Assembly (NCBI GenBank): GCA_029721435.1
Contig: CM056574.1
Location: 76,303,501-76,367,500 of the forward strand
Length of the DNA: 64,000 bases
Direction: 5' to 3'
Source of the DNA: Gymnothorax reevesii
Lineage: Eukaryota > Chordata > Actinopteri > Anguilliformes > Muraenidae
Shown here: piece by piece, positions 20,681 through 31,268 of the stretch
How the letters are laid out: each line of letters opens with the position of its first letter
Numbering within the stretch: the first letter of the stretch is position 1
Made by a program: the position numbers and the translations under genes
Notes under the pieces: model-generated
Told to the model about the DNA's origin: nothing
The model's database searches: none
The model's input: only the letters and a program-made list of their open reading frames with translations

Positions 20681-23600
20681 ATGCAGAGCTTGAGAGTTGG
20701 ATCTCTCAATATCAATGGTGGGAGGGATAAGCAGAAAACGGTGTTAATTTCAGAAGTATTTCGGCAGAAAAAATTGGATGTATTATTCCTTCAGGACAAC
20801 ACATACTGATAAATCTAATGAAGTTGACTGGAAAATGTGGCGGGGAGGCAAGCTCTTTCTTAGCCATGGGACTAATGTAAGTGCAGGGACAGCTATACTT
20901 TTCTCTCCAGGAAGAAATGTGAATATAATTTCTGCCTCAGAAATAATGCATGGTCGGTTACAAATGGTGAAGGCCGAAATATCTGAAAACTGTCTCTGTT
21001 TTGTAAATATTTATGAACCAAATGAAGGTTCAGAGAGAGTGGAGGCCTTTCAGATATTAAAAGACACTTTAATACAAGCTGATTAGAGGAATTGTTTGAT
21101 CATAGGAGGAGACTGGAACTGTTCTTTAGATTTTACTTTAGATAGCACAACTGAGGAGCCGCATTTGCCGTCATCGAGGTTTTTATCAAAAATACTTACT
21201 CAACTTGATGTAATGGATACACCTGGGTTAAGGTTGTGGAAGGTAGGGTCTCTGCTGCCAGGTTAGATAGAATATACTTGTCTCAGCTTTTTAGGACTAA
21301 ATTATTGGGGAGCTTCATTTATCCAGTGGGATTTACAGATCATCATATGGTGACCACAGATATTTCTCTTTCTCCTGGTATGACAGTCAGCTCATACTGG
21401 CATTTTAACAATAAATTGCTTCAAGACAGTGTTTTTTGTGCAAAGTTTAAAGACCTCTGGACAGAATGGAAGAGTAAAAAGGCTGAGTTTGTGTCTTTGA
21501 GCCAATGGTGGGAGGTGGGGAAAACGCAAGTTAGAATTTTTTGTCAACAATATACCTCTCACTCCACAACTAAGGTGAAGGAGGCTGTTCATAAATTAGA
21601 ACAGGAGATTAGTACGATCCAGAGCTATCTTAGGAATCACAGTGTGCCCAACCAGGAGAGGAGCCTGGCTGAGAAAAGGAAGGAACTTAGCGCCATTTTA
21701 CAAGAGAGGGTAAAGGGTGCTATGGTGAGGGCAAGATTTATTGGTATTAGGGACATGGATGCTCCTAGTGCTTTTTCCTTTAATCTGGAGAAAACGGTTT
21801 CTCAAAAGAAACAGATGGCCTGTCTTCGTCTTGCTGATGGTAGGATAACCACAGATCCAGCTGAGATGAGAAGACAGGCTGTGGAATTTTATACTGCCCT
21901 CTACAGGGAGGAGGACTGTGATTCTGAATGTGTTGCAGAGTTACTCCAGGATCTGCCACAGTTAGGTGATGCAGAGTGCGTTAGACTGGACTCACCAATT
22001 ACTCTCATGGAATTTACAACTGCTGGGAGCCAGTTGGCACCAGGCAAAGCATCGGGGATTGATGGTCTTCCAGCTGATTTTTATAAACATTTCTGGACTT
22101 GTCTAGGTGCGGACTTGCTGGAGGTATTACTGGAGTGCCTAGAGAGTGGAATGCTACCAGTAGCATGTCGCCGTGCAGCCCTTTCCCTGCACCAAAAAAA
22201 GGGGGACCTAGCTCTCCTGAAAAACTGGAGGCTGGTGGCACTTCTTTGTGCTGACTACAAACTGGTTTCGAAGGTGCTGGCAAACAGACTCTGGAGTTGC
22301 TGGTTCATAAAGACCAGTCATATAGCATTCCAGAGAGGACAATTATGGACAACCTTTTTCTGATGAGAGATGTGTGGTAATTATGTAAAATGTATGGTTT
22401 AAATATTGGAATTTTATGTTTAGATCAAGAGAAGACTTTTGACCGAGTGAACCATTAGTTTTTGTTTTCTACCTTAAAGGCTTATGGTTTTGGTGAGGTA
22501 TTTTCAGCATACAGTATGTGGGATTATTGTATAAGGGGGCCTCCTGTATGGTTAAGGTTGGTGGGGGTTTAAGCTGTCCTATTCCAGTGAGAAGAGGTAT
22601 AAGGCAAGGCTGTCCAATTTCTGGGCAGCTCTATTCTATTGTTTTAGAATCTCTATTATGCCCACTTAGGGGGACATTAACTGCACTCTCATTGCCGGGA
22701 CTGCCCCAAAGTCCACCATTAACAGTCTCAGCATTTGCTGATGATGTAAATGTTCTCATAAAAAGCCAACTTGATGTGGACATACTACAGGAGAACATGA
22801 GATTGTATGAGAGAGCTTCATCTGCCAGGGTCAACCGGGAGAAGAGTGGGGCCTTGCAGCTGGGACAATGGGAGGAGGCTGCAGTTCCCAGTTTTCCAGG
22901 GGGTCTGAAGTGGGGCACAGACGGGATGAAGGTGCTTGGAGTATTTTTAAGTGCAGATAAATATCAGAGACAGCATTGGGAGGGTGTGCAGGAGAAGGAG
23001 TGTCCCAGACTATCTAAATCGAAATGGTTGCTACCTCAGCTGTTCTATAGGGGGAGAGTCTTGGTTATCAATGACCTGGTTGCCTCGACTTTATGGCACC
23101 AAGTCACTGTGTTGCCTCCACCACCAGAGCTGATGGAGGATGTACAGGGGACAATTGTGGATTTTTTTTGGTCAGGACTGCACTGCATCAAAGCTGGTCC
23201 ATGAAGGGGGACAGGGACTGATAGACATTCCCTCAAGGATTAATGCTTGTAGGCTTCAATCAGCACAGAAGCTGTTGTATAAGTCTGGCCTGAATTAGCA
23301 TGACATAGCTCGACTTTTGCTGCGGAAGGCAGGTCATCTTCGATTGGACAAGCAGCTGTTTTTACTCCAGCCGGACATGTTGGATCTCACAGGACTGACA
23401 AGCTTCTATTGCTCAGTCCTAGTATCATGGAAAACTTTGAGGGTGTTTCGAGAACCAGAGCAAGAAGCGGGAATGTGGGTGTTTGAGGAGCCATTGTTTG
23501 GATCTTTTTTCATGACAGCAGAAAGTCTCTCCTCTGCTAGCCTGCATGCCAGACTCCGGAAGGCAGGCTGTGTGAAGCTGGGCCACCTGATGAAGAGACC

Positions 23601-24458
23601 TGTGGACCAGTTAGCAGAAGTTACAGGTATTCATTCAACAAGGCTGTTGAGGAAGTTGGTGTCAGAAGTCATCTCATCCCTGCCGGGACATCTCAGAACA
23701 TTGTACTCGACCGGACTACCATGGAACAATGGCATGAAGAACATGAATGGCGTTTTCCGTCACTTATGGTCTCTCCTGCCATTGGGAGTGGGAGGAGGAG
23801 AGAGGTCTGTTTTTGTCTTTCCAGACTCCGGTATTGGGGACATTTCAGGCAGTTAATAAGAAGGTCATCTACTACACTTGTACAAAGGTAACACACATGC
23901 GGGCTTTGGCGACAATGAGAGAGTCGAGGCTGGCCGGATTTTTTGGTCCAAGCTTCTCCCCAAAAGGCTGCTGGCGGTCCCAATACAAGCCACCTGGTGA
24001 TAAAAGAACAGGCGACCTCCAATGGAGGATCTTGCATGGGGCTGTGCCTACAAACTGGTATCTGGCGCATATTGATCCTAGCACAGGGGAAGGTTGTCCT
24101 ATTTGTGGTCAGAGGGAGAATTTGGAACATCTGTTTATCCAATGCTCGACTGGAAGGGCTTTTTAACTTTCTTAGGAACTGGTTTCAGGAATTAGGCTTG
24201 ACTTTTTCCTTTGTGAAGTTTATTTATGGTCCAAAGTACTTGGCAAGGAATAAAGTGCTTCATGTTCTGGTTAACACGATTGTGGGAGCAGCAAAGTTTT
24301 CAATTTGGAATAGTAGGAAGAATCATATCAAAGGTGTTGGGTCAGTTGACCCTTTGTTTATGTTCAAAGGGCTGATGTCTGCTGGTTTAAGAGTGGAATT
24401 TGAATACTATAAGCTCACCAATAATTTGAATAGTTTTACATGCTCATGGGGTTACTGA
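20681..24458 (+). pseudogene. Tx1-clade LINE ORF2 (endonuclease-RT), broken
   Basis: Starts MQSLRVGSLNINGGRDK, the N-terminus of an APE-like endonuclease. The frame is broken near 20805 and 21083. The endonuclease resumes with IGGDWNCSLDF and ARLDRIYLS. RT follows from about 22030 (GKASGIDGLPADFYKHFW, KKGDLALLKNWR). A frame break lies between 22363 and 22518; then come RRGIRQGCPISGQLYS and the catalytic AFADDVNVL (about 22735). The C-terminal domain runs through 23317-24166, with a CCHC-type CPICGQRENLEHLFIQC, and on to about 24458. At least five disabling changes are seen. Combined with ORF1 at 5995-6960 this would be one element. The downstream 3' UTR to about 24590 ends against a (TC)n tract. 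Confidence 0.87.
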
Positions 24459-24590
24459 TGATTCATTTTTTATTATATACCTGGGTTTACTGTAATTTTC
24501 TTTATATTTTTTGTTTATTTTTGATGCGGTAGATGTGTTGTGGTGACAGCACAAGGTAAATAAAGTGCGTTTCTAAATCTCAAATCTCTC
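24459..24590 (+). other. 3' UTR of Tx1 LINE
   Basis: AT-rich tail after ORF2 ending AATAAAGTGCGTTTCTAAAT, then directly a (TC)n tract. The same tail ends the copy at 43306-44215, also against (TC)n. Confidence 0.75.
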
Positions 24591-24949
24591 TCTCTCTCTC
24601 TTTCTCTTGCACACACAAACACACACACACACACAGGTATGATCTCACTTGTCTGAAGGACAAATTTCAGAGCGATTTACCAATACCAGCTTGTTTAATC
24701 GCTGACGCTTTATTTTTTTCAGTGAGAAACACAGACAGGTGTGTGTGTTTGCAGGCGCGCGTGAGTCTGACACAGCAGCTCATCTCTTTGTGTGCCTGTC
24801 TCTATGGAGACCGCAGCACCTCTGGCTGCTTGCTTTCTCAAAAGTGCTGTGAGACAGAGAGGAATTCAAAGAATTCTTCATTCACACTGCCCAAACTACT
24901 TCCATTTTCTGGCAGACCGTAGGTCCTATGGAAAAAACGAAAATTTTTT
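24590..24949. repeat. R repeat unit, part 1
   Basis: TC and CA tracts, then the R modules CAGCTTGTTTAATCGCTGAC, TGTCTCTATGGAGACCGCAG and TTTTCTGGCAGACCGTAGGT in the same order as at 37850-38140, 39180-39360 and 42410-42680. Confidence 0.8.
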
Positions 24950-25346
24950 CAGCTGTTTTCGCATAGTAATTAGCAAGTCTTTTAAGCACTGCATCGAGCG
25001 ACTATATTAGACCAGCTGTCTGTCTGTGTGCTTAGTTAGTGCATTCGGCGGTTGCAGAAGCGAGCTACAGACTCCTAGGTCAGGCTAAGTTTCAGTGGTT
25101 TTCTTACTAACAATACTTGTGGCTATGTTCGCGTTTCTGTTGTTGCTGCGAATTACCTATTCAGCTTAGTTTCGATTCTAATCGCGGGCGATCAGCTGTT
25201 TTCGCATAGTAATTAGCAAGTCTTTTAAGCACTGCGTCGAGCGACTATATTAGACCAGCTGTCTGTCTGTGTGCTTAGTTAGTGCATTCGGCGGTTGCAG
25301 AAGCGAGCTACAGACTCCTAGATCAGGCTAAGTTTCAGTGGTTTGC
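24950..25346 (+). repeat. Two direct copies of a ~153-bp unit, period 244 bp
   Basis: 24950-25102 and 25194-25346 are nearly identical (AGCTGTTTTCGCATAGTAAT start; differences such as GCATCGAG versus GCGTCGAG). They lie directly upstream of the L2 fragment and may be the 5' UTR promoter units of that LINE, joined to its 3' end by an internal deletion. That link is inference. Confidence 0.8.
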
Positions 25347-26005
25347 TAGCCTATCAGGGAGTCAACAAGACTGCTCCAGCCTACATCCAGAGACTGTTCA
25401 GGTCCTACACCCCTGCCAGAGCACTCCGCTCTGCCACTTCCGGTCGCCTGGCTCCTCCCCCTCTCCGCTCCTCCCCTTCCCGCTCAAGGCTGCTGTCTGT
25501 CCTGGCACCTCGTTGGTGGAATGATCTACCTATCGAGGTCAGAACGGCAGAATCCTTGAGCATCTTCAAGCGCCGCCTGAAAACCCACCTCTTCAGGCTC
25601 CACCTCTCCCCTACTCCACTGCCTTGATTCCTGTCCCTACATCCTTTTGATTTGTTGCACTTTATTCTGTTTACTTCCTGACTGTATCACTTGATTTCCC
25701 TTCATTTTGTTGCACTCTTGTCAGTTTACTTGATTTTCCTGCCCCTTTGTTGCACTTGATCTATTGCACTTATTTTATTGCTCTTTGTTGCACTTTCCTC
25801 TGCCTTGTTGCCATTTTTGTTCACTTGCCTTTGACCTTGCCTTTTTGTTAATAGTCTAGATCTGTAACAATGGAACGTGTTCTGTCACTTACTGTTAGCA
25901 CTTTTACTTGTCTCCTAGGAGGTCTGCACTTTTGTACTGTTCTTATGCACTTTCGTACGTCGCTCTGGATAAGAGCGTCTGCTAAGTACCTGTAATGTAA
26001 TGTAA
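25347..26005 (+). pseudogene. L2-clade LINE 3' fragment
   Basis: Encodes the extreme C-terminus of an L2-type RT protein: NKTAPAYIQRLF, VLAPRWWNDLPIEVRTAES and IFKRRLKTHLFRLHL (ending about 25627). A 3' UTR follows with the widespread fish L2/SINE tail CTCTGGATAAGAGCGTCTGC and a TGTAA-repeat end (25960-26005). It interrupts an R repeat unit: R modules stop near 24945 and resume at about 26006. Confidence 0.85.
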
Positions 26006-26811
26006 TGTTGTCTATTAAAGTATGTGGTCAGGGTGGCGATTTAAAAACAGCAGTTTCGTCTGCTCTCTTCCCAAACTTTTCTGCTTCTGTTATAATGGCT
26101 GTCTATGGGGCAGTGGGGCTGCGCTCCTGTTGCTTGAGGGCGCCTAGAGCCTCAACCCTTAGTCTGTTTTCTACCACAATGACATTTTTCAGGCCTGCAC
26201 AAATTTTCCTACATTTTGATGTATAATTTGCGCTTGTATGCTGGAAATTGTGGCCAGGGGAGCGATTTCAAAATGTTTTTTTGAGTAATGAAATTGACTC
26301 TCTCCACTCTAAATTCTAGAGTGAGAGGGAAGTGATACAAACATTCCGCCCATTGACTTGCATGTTAAAAAAAGAGGGGATGAAAAACGGGGTTTGCGGA
26401 AGAATGAAAAGGGGTTATGCAACTGTGTATACAAGGCCGGGGCACACGGTCGGGCCGCATGATTTGGCTTTTCAACCGCGTCTCTATCACAAACGGGCGG
26501 GCAGTTGATTTGTGTTGAAGTGGAAAAATAAAAACTAGAACTAAGTTTTGTCAGGACGAACCTCAAGAATGTGCTTGCCAAAATGTTGACGCCGACGCTA
26601 AAGTTAAAAGCAATGTCTCTTTCTCTCACAGACACACACACAGACAAGAGTGGCAGTCTGGCAAAGTGTTGGTCATCTGTCAGTCTGTCTCTCTCTTTTT
26701 TTCTGTCTCTCTCTGTCACACAAACACTAGAGTGGTGGCAAAGTGTTGGTAGTTTGTCTGTCAGTCTGTCTCTCTCTCCCTCTGTCTCACACACACGTAC
26801 ACAGACACACT
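26006..26811. repeat. R repeat unit, part 2 (to gypsy B insertion)
   Basis: Modules in order: GTGGTCAGGGTGGCGATTTA (26026), GGCTGTCTATGGGGCAG, GAGGGCGCCTAGAG, GTGGCCAGGGGAGCGATTTC, the AAACATTCCGCCCATTGACT segment, the R core near 26430, then TC/CA arrays. The array stops at CACT where the family B gypsy inserted; it resumes at 37772 after a second CACT. Confidence 0.85.
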
Positions 26812-27299
26812 TTTTATGGCCCCAATTTGTTATGACATTTACGACAGCAAAGGATGACAGACACAATTTGAAAACTTAAACACATTTAATTAAACAAAGA
26901 CTTTTAACTAATCTACTATCTTCTCTAATGACCAAGATTGATACATACAAGAAAAAAATATTTACAGTCCCTTTGGTTGGGTTTCTTGGTGATGTTCCGG
27001 GGGTGAGGAAAATGCTCCAACACAGGCAAAAATCCTCAAAAAGCTTCACAGGTCTTGAAAAGAGTGACAGGTCTGGTCAAATGTATGCCTCTCCTTGCAA
27101 TTTCTCCTACTACTTTACTCGATCAATTTTTTTTCCTTCTATACTCTTTTGCAGACCCCTCCCACCTTTTAGACCTTTTTTAATTCTCTGGGACTTTCCA
27201 TCTCAGACATGCCCAGGACATGTCCAAACCTTGCTCCATTCTGAGCTTAACAAAATAAAAGGTCAATACTGTCATCTAATGGCTTCTATTCACATTACA
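26812..27299 (-). repeat. 3' LTR of gypsy family B
   Basis: On the reverse strand it follows the polypurine tract CCTTTTGGAATGGAGG and starts TGTAATGTGAATAG. The final bases are altered (TTTTATGG on the forward strand where TGTTATGG is expected). The CTCF-like site is degraded in this copy. Confidence 0.9.
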
Positions 27300-27393
27300 C
27301 CTCCATTCCAAAAGGGAAAAATTTTGACTCATAAAGGCAAAATTTTTCTTTATAATACAAAAACAAGTAGACGCTTGTATATATATAAACATA

Positions 27394-28873
27394 TGTGAGC
27401 ACTTTTGCTTGGCTGAGATCCCACCTCACAGGTGTGCCACATCAAGATGCTCATCAGACACCATGATTAGTGCACAGGTGTACCTTAGACTGTCCACAAT
27501 TAAAGGCCACCCTGAAATGTGCAGTTTTTGCTTTATTGGGCGTCTGGGGACTCAGAACCAGTCAGTATCTGGTGTGACCACCATTTGCCTCATGCAGTGC
27601 AACACATCTTCTTCGCATAGAGTTTATCAGATTGTCAATTGTGGCCTGTGGAATGTTGGTCGACTCCTCTTCAATGGCTGTGCGAAGTTGCCGAATATTG
27701 GTGGGAACTGGTACGCGCTGTCGTATACGCCGGTCAAGCACATCCCAAACATGCTCAATGGGTGACATGTTCGGTGAGTATGCTGGCCATGCAAGAACTG
27801 GGACATTTTCAGCTTCCAAGAATTGTGTACAGATCCTTGCAACATGGGGCTGTGCATTATCTTGCTGAAACATGAGGTGATGTTCATGGTTGTATGGCAC
27901 AACAATGGGCCTCAGGATCTCATCACGGTATCTTTGTGCATTCAAAATGCCATCAATAAAATGCACCTGTGTTCTTCGTCCATAACAGATGCCTGCCCAT
28001 ACCATAACCCCACCACCACCATGGGCCACTCGATCCACAACATTGACATCAGCAAAGCGCTCACCCACACGACGCCACACACGCTGTCTGCCATCTGCCC
28101 TGAACAATGTAAACCGAGATTCATCCGTGAAGAGAACACCTCTCCAACGTGCCAGACGCCATCGAATGTGAGCATTTGCCCACTCAAGTCTGTTACGGCG
28201 ACGATCTGGAGTCAGGTTAAGACCCCGATGAGGACGACGAGCATGCAGTTGAGCTTCCCTGAGACGGTTTCTGACAATTTGTGCAGAAATTCTTTGGTTA
28301 TGCAAACCAATTGTTTCAGCAGCTGTCTGAGTAGCTGGTCTCAGACGATCTTGGAGGTGAACCTGCTGGATGTGGAGGTCCTGGGCTGGTGTGGTTACAC
28401 GTGGTCTGCGGTTGTGAGGCTGGTTGGATGTACTGCCATATTCTCTGAAACGCCTTTGGAGACGACTTATGGTGATGAACTGAACATTCAATGCCCGAGC
28501 AACAGATCTGGTTGACATTCCTGCTGTCAGCATGCCAATTGTACGCTCCCTCAATGCTTGCGCCATCTGTGGCATTTTGCTCTGAGACAAAACTGCACAT
28601 TTCAGAGTGGCCTTTTATTGTGGGCAGTATAAGGTACACCTGTGCACTAATCATGGTGTCTGATGAGCATCTTGATGTGGCACTCCTGTGAGGTGGGATG
28701 GATTGTCTCAGCAAAGGAAAAGTGCTCACTATCACACATTTAGACAGATTTGTGAACAATGTTTGAGAGAAATGGTAATATTGTGTATCTGGAATGAATT
28801 TTAGATCTTTGAGTCCATCTCATGATAAATGGGAGCAAAAACAAAAGTGTTGCGTTTATATTTTTGTTGAGTG
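27394..28873 (-). mobile_element. Tc1/mariner element, one end truncated
   Basis: The right end (reverse-strand 5' end) is a typical fish Tc1 terminus, CACTCAACAAAAATATAAAC, followed by TA at 28874-28875. Inner inverted repeats of about 150-200 bp (CACATCAAGATGCTCATCAG and neighbours) flank the transposase on both sides. On the left only the inner part survives: the outer roughly 150 bp of terminal repeat, including CACTCAAC, is missing before 27394. It sits in the 3' noncoding part of gypsy family B. Confidence 0.9.
27562..28590 (-). CDS. Tc1-like transposase, intact 342 aa
   Basis: A single uninterrupted frame with ATG start and stop, of the usual Tc1 transposase length (about 340 residues). 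The N-terminal part (about 1-115) is the bipartite helix-turn-helix DNA-binding region: MAQALRERTIGMLTAG, a basic RRPR linker at 61-64, and ISAQIVRNRLRE. The catalytic domain has D156 (FTDESRF), the glycine-rich HGGGGVMVWAG, D244 (QQDNAQPH) and E279 (SPNMSPIEHVWD), giving DD34E. Such enzymes cut at the terminal inverted repeats and insert at TA. No lesion is visible, so the protein could be made, but the element has lost one outer terminus and is unlikely to move itself. It might act on related copies elsewhere. The long forward-strand frame opposite is a shadow. Confidence 0.96.
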   Translation of the reverse strand: MSQSKMPQMAQALRERTIGMLTAGMSTRSVARALNVQFITISRLQRRFREYGSTSNQPHNRRPRVTTPAQDLHIQQVHLQDRLRPATQTAAETIGLHNQRISAQIVRNRLREAQLHARRPHRGLNLTPDRRRNRLEWANAHIRWRLARWRGVLFTDESRFTLFRADGRQRVWRRVGERFADVNVVDRVAHGGGGVMVWAGICYGRRTQVHFIDGILNAQRYRDEILRPIVVPYNHEHHLMFQQDNAQPHVARICTQFLEAENVPVLAWPAYSPNMSPIEHVWDVLDRRIRQRVPVPTNIRQLRTAIEEESTNIPQATIDNLINSMRRRCVALHEANGGHTRY

Positions 28874-28895
28874 TATATACACGTACTCAAACATG

Positions 28896-29528
28896 CAGTG
28901 GCGGTCCGTCGGCAGAAACACAGGGCCAGCAATAACCTTACCTTTCACTTCTTAATGAGAGACACCTCTCTCAGTTTACCTCCCCGATTAGAAGCAGTTG
29001 CTCAGACTGATTGGTGGAACCGACGAGAATCTAATTTATTTTTGAAAGCCTTGTTATACATTGCACTACGAATATACACGGCGTTTACTTCCGCACATCA
29101 ATGACGATGGAAAATATCAATCGCCAACATCTTAATAATTTCTGGATTTGCGTAAATTAGTTTGCAAGGTTAATTTAGCCACAAGCCAAAAGATTCCTTT
29201 CTCTCGTCTGAATGTAGTGACAGCTCAAGTGCGTTGTTAGATGCACAGCTGAGTGATAATAACAAAAGTAATTTCCGCGAAGTCAGTGAAAGTTCGGGAT
29301 TTTTTGCAGATTGTCATCCTTGCGGAGTCACTTAAATTATATCAACATAGCCAACAGGTAATCGCTTTGTTATTCATTAATTATTACGTGTCATGTATTG
29401 GCGGTGGCTGTTCAGTTTATAAACTGATTTTTAATCAGGCAAACCTGATCGTAAACCGTTTAGGAGAAATTACACAGGAAAGGGCGATGTTATTGAAGGC
29501 CTTTCCGACATCTGACGGCACGCCACTG
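28896..29528. mobile_element. hAT-type MITE, 633 bp
   Basis: Ends CAGTGGCGGTCCGTCGG and, reversed, CAGTGGCGTGCCGTCAG. Perfect 8-bp target duplication CAAACATG at 28888-28895 and 29529-29536, in gypsy B sequence between RNase H and the Tc1 element. No transposase; the interior is AT-rich. Confidence 0.92.
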
Positions 29529-29536
29529 CAAACATG

Positions 29537-31268
29537 GGATAAGCAATCAGCAATTACATTGTCAGTACCCTTTACATGCTTAATTTCCAAGTCAAACTCC
29601 TGTAAAATCAAACTCCAATTCAACAATCTCCGATTCTTGTTTTTCATCTTACTCAAAAACATTAACGGATTGTGGTCAGTGTACACAATCATTGGCATTT
29701 GCCCTGTACAAACATAAACCTCAAAGTGTTGTAAGGATAGAACCAGAGCCAACAGCTCCTTCTCTATTGTGGAATAGTTCTTTTGGTGGCGATTGAACTT
29801 CCTGGAGAAGTATGCCACGGGATGCTCAATGTCATCAGAGTCGTTTCTCTGTAGGAGCACAGATCCACAAGCTTGGTCGCTAGCATCGACCGCGATGGAG
29901 AATAGTTTGTTGAAGTCAGGAGATTTGAGCACGGGGATGTGACACAGCAGAGACCTCAGGCGATGAAAGGCTCTTTAGCATGTTTCATCCCAAGTGAACT
30001 TTATGCCTTTCTTCATTTGGTTGGTGAGACTGAGAGCAATCTCAGCAAAGTTCTTGCAGAACTTGCGGTAGTACCCGATCATTCCAAGGAACCGGCGCAA
30101 AGCTTCTTTGTTGTCAGGAACTGGAAAGTCCATGATGGCTTGGACTTTAGCAATTTTTGGGTGCCACCTTACCCTGGCCTATGACATAGCCAAGATATGC
30201 GACAGTAGCACAACCAAAGTCACTCTTGTTCAGGTTAACAGTCAGGTTAGCCTGGGTCAAGCGCTGGAACAACGTCTCTACATCTTTCAAATGTTCTTCC
30301 CAGGAGTCACTCCATGTGATTAGGTCGTCGATGTACGCACCCGTGTGTGGCAATCCGGCGATTGTAGACTGTATCATCCTTTGGAACGTGGCTGGGGCAT
30401 TTTTCATGCCAAAGGGTAGGACTTTGTACTGAAAAAAAAAAGCAGAGATGCTCTTGGCCCTCTCAGTTAAAGGCACACACCAATAACCCTTCAATAAATC
30501 AATCTTGGTCAGAAACTTTGCTTGCCCTACTCTATCGATACAATCATCAATCCTAGATATTGGAAACACATCAGTTCAAGTTACAGCATTGACTTTGCGA
30601 TAATCTGTACAGAATCTAGTACTTCCATCAGGTTTTGGAACTAGCACACAGGGTGAACTCCAATCCTAGTTAGAGGGTCTGATAATATCATGTTCTAACA
30701 TGTACTCAACCTCTTTCTCAGCAATCTTTCTCTTTTCCGGATTCATCCGGTACGGATGCTATTTTATTGGTTTGGCATCACCAACATCTACATCATGAGA
30801 AGCTATTGAAACTCTCTTTGGAACATCAGAAAATAGATCTTTATATTTCTTCATCAACCACTCAAACTGATCTTTCTGTGAGGGTACTAAGTGCTGGAGT
30901 TTTACATCAAGATTTTGCAACACTTAAGATTTTGACAATTTACATGAAAGAACTTCAACTTCAATTCTCGGTTCATCATCTTGAAATTCCCCCTCATCTT
31001 CACACGTCTCGACCATAGGAGAATCTGAAGTGACAGCTGCAACCCTTTTGCCTTTTGGCATTTCTGTCATGAAAAGGCTTCAGCATGTTTTTGTGACACA
31101 ACTGTTTCGGCTTTCTCCTATCTGGAGTCTTCACAATGTAATTGAGATCAATGAGTTTTGTTAGAATTTCATACGGACCATGAAATCTAGCCTGCAATGG
31201 ATTGGACTGCAAGGGAAATAACGCAAGAACCTTGTCTCCTGGTTTAAACTCACGGGTTCAAGTCTTAT
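29537..31268 (-). pseudogene. Gypsy family B RNase H, RT and integrase C-terminus, broken
   Basis: Reverse-strand fragments in pol order from high to low coordinate: the basic integrase C-terminal region near 31212-31000 (NPLQARFHGPYEILTK, DRRKPKQLCH), the linker, RT (30760-30147, with FPISRIDD, LPFGMKNAPATFQ and YIDDLITWS), and RNase H (29932-29540, with AVDASDQACGS and VYTDHNPL). Compared with family A, a short segment is missing near 30430 in the RT palm and stops are present. Integrase again precedes RT. Confidence 0.9.

Noticed and set aside
26309..26866. 185-residue reverse open frame
   Set aside because: It runs across R core and TC/CA microsatellites; the translation is low-complexity VCVRVC/ERDR sequence.
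27823..28515. 230-residue forward open frame
   Set aside because: It is antisense to the intact Tc1 transposase and has no family features; a shadow of coding sequence on the other strand.
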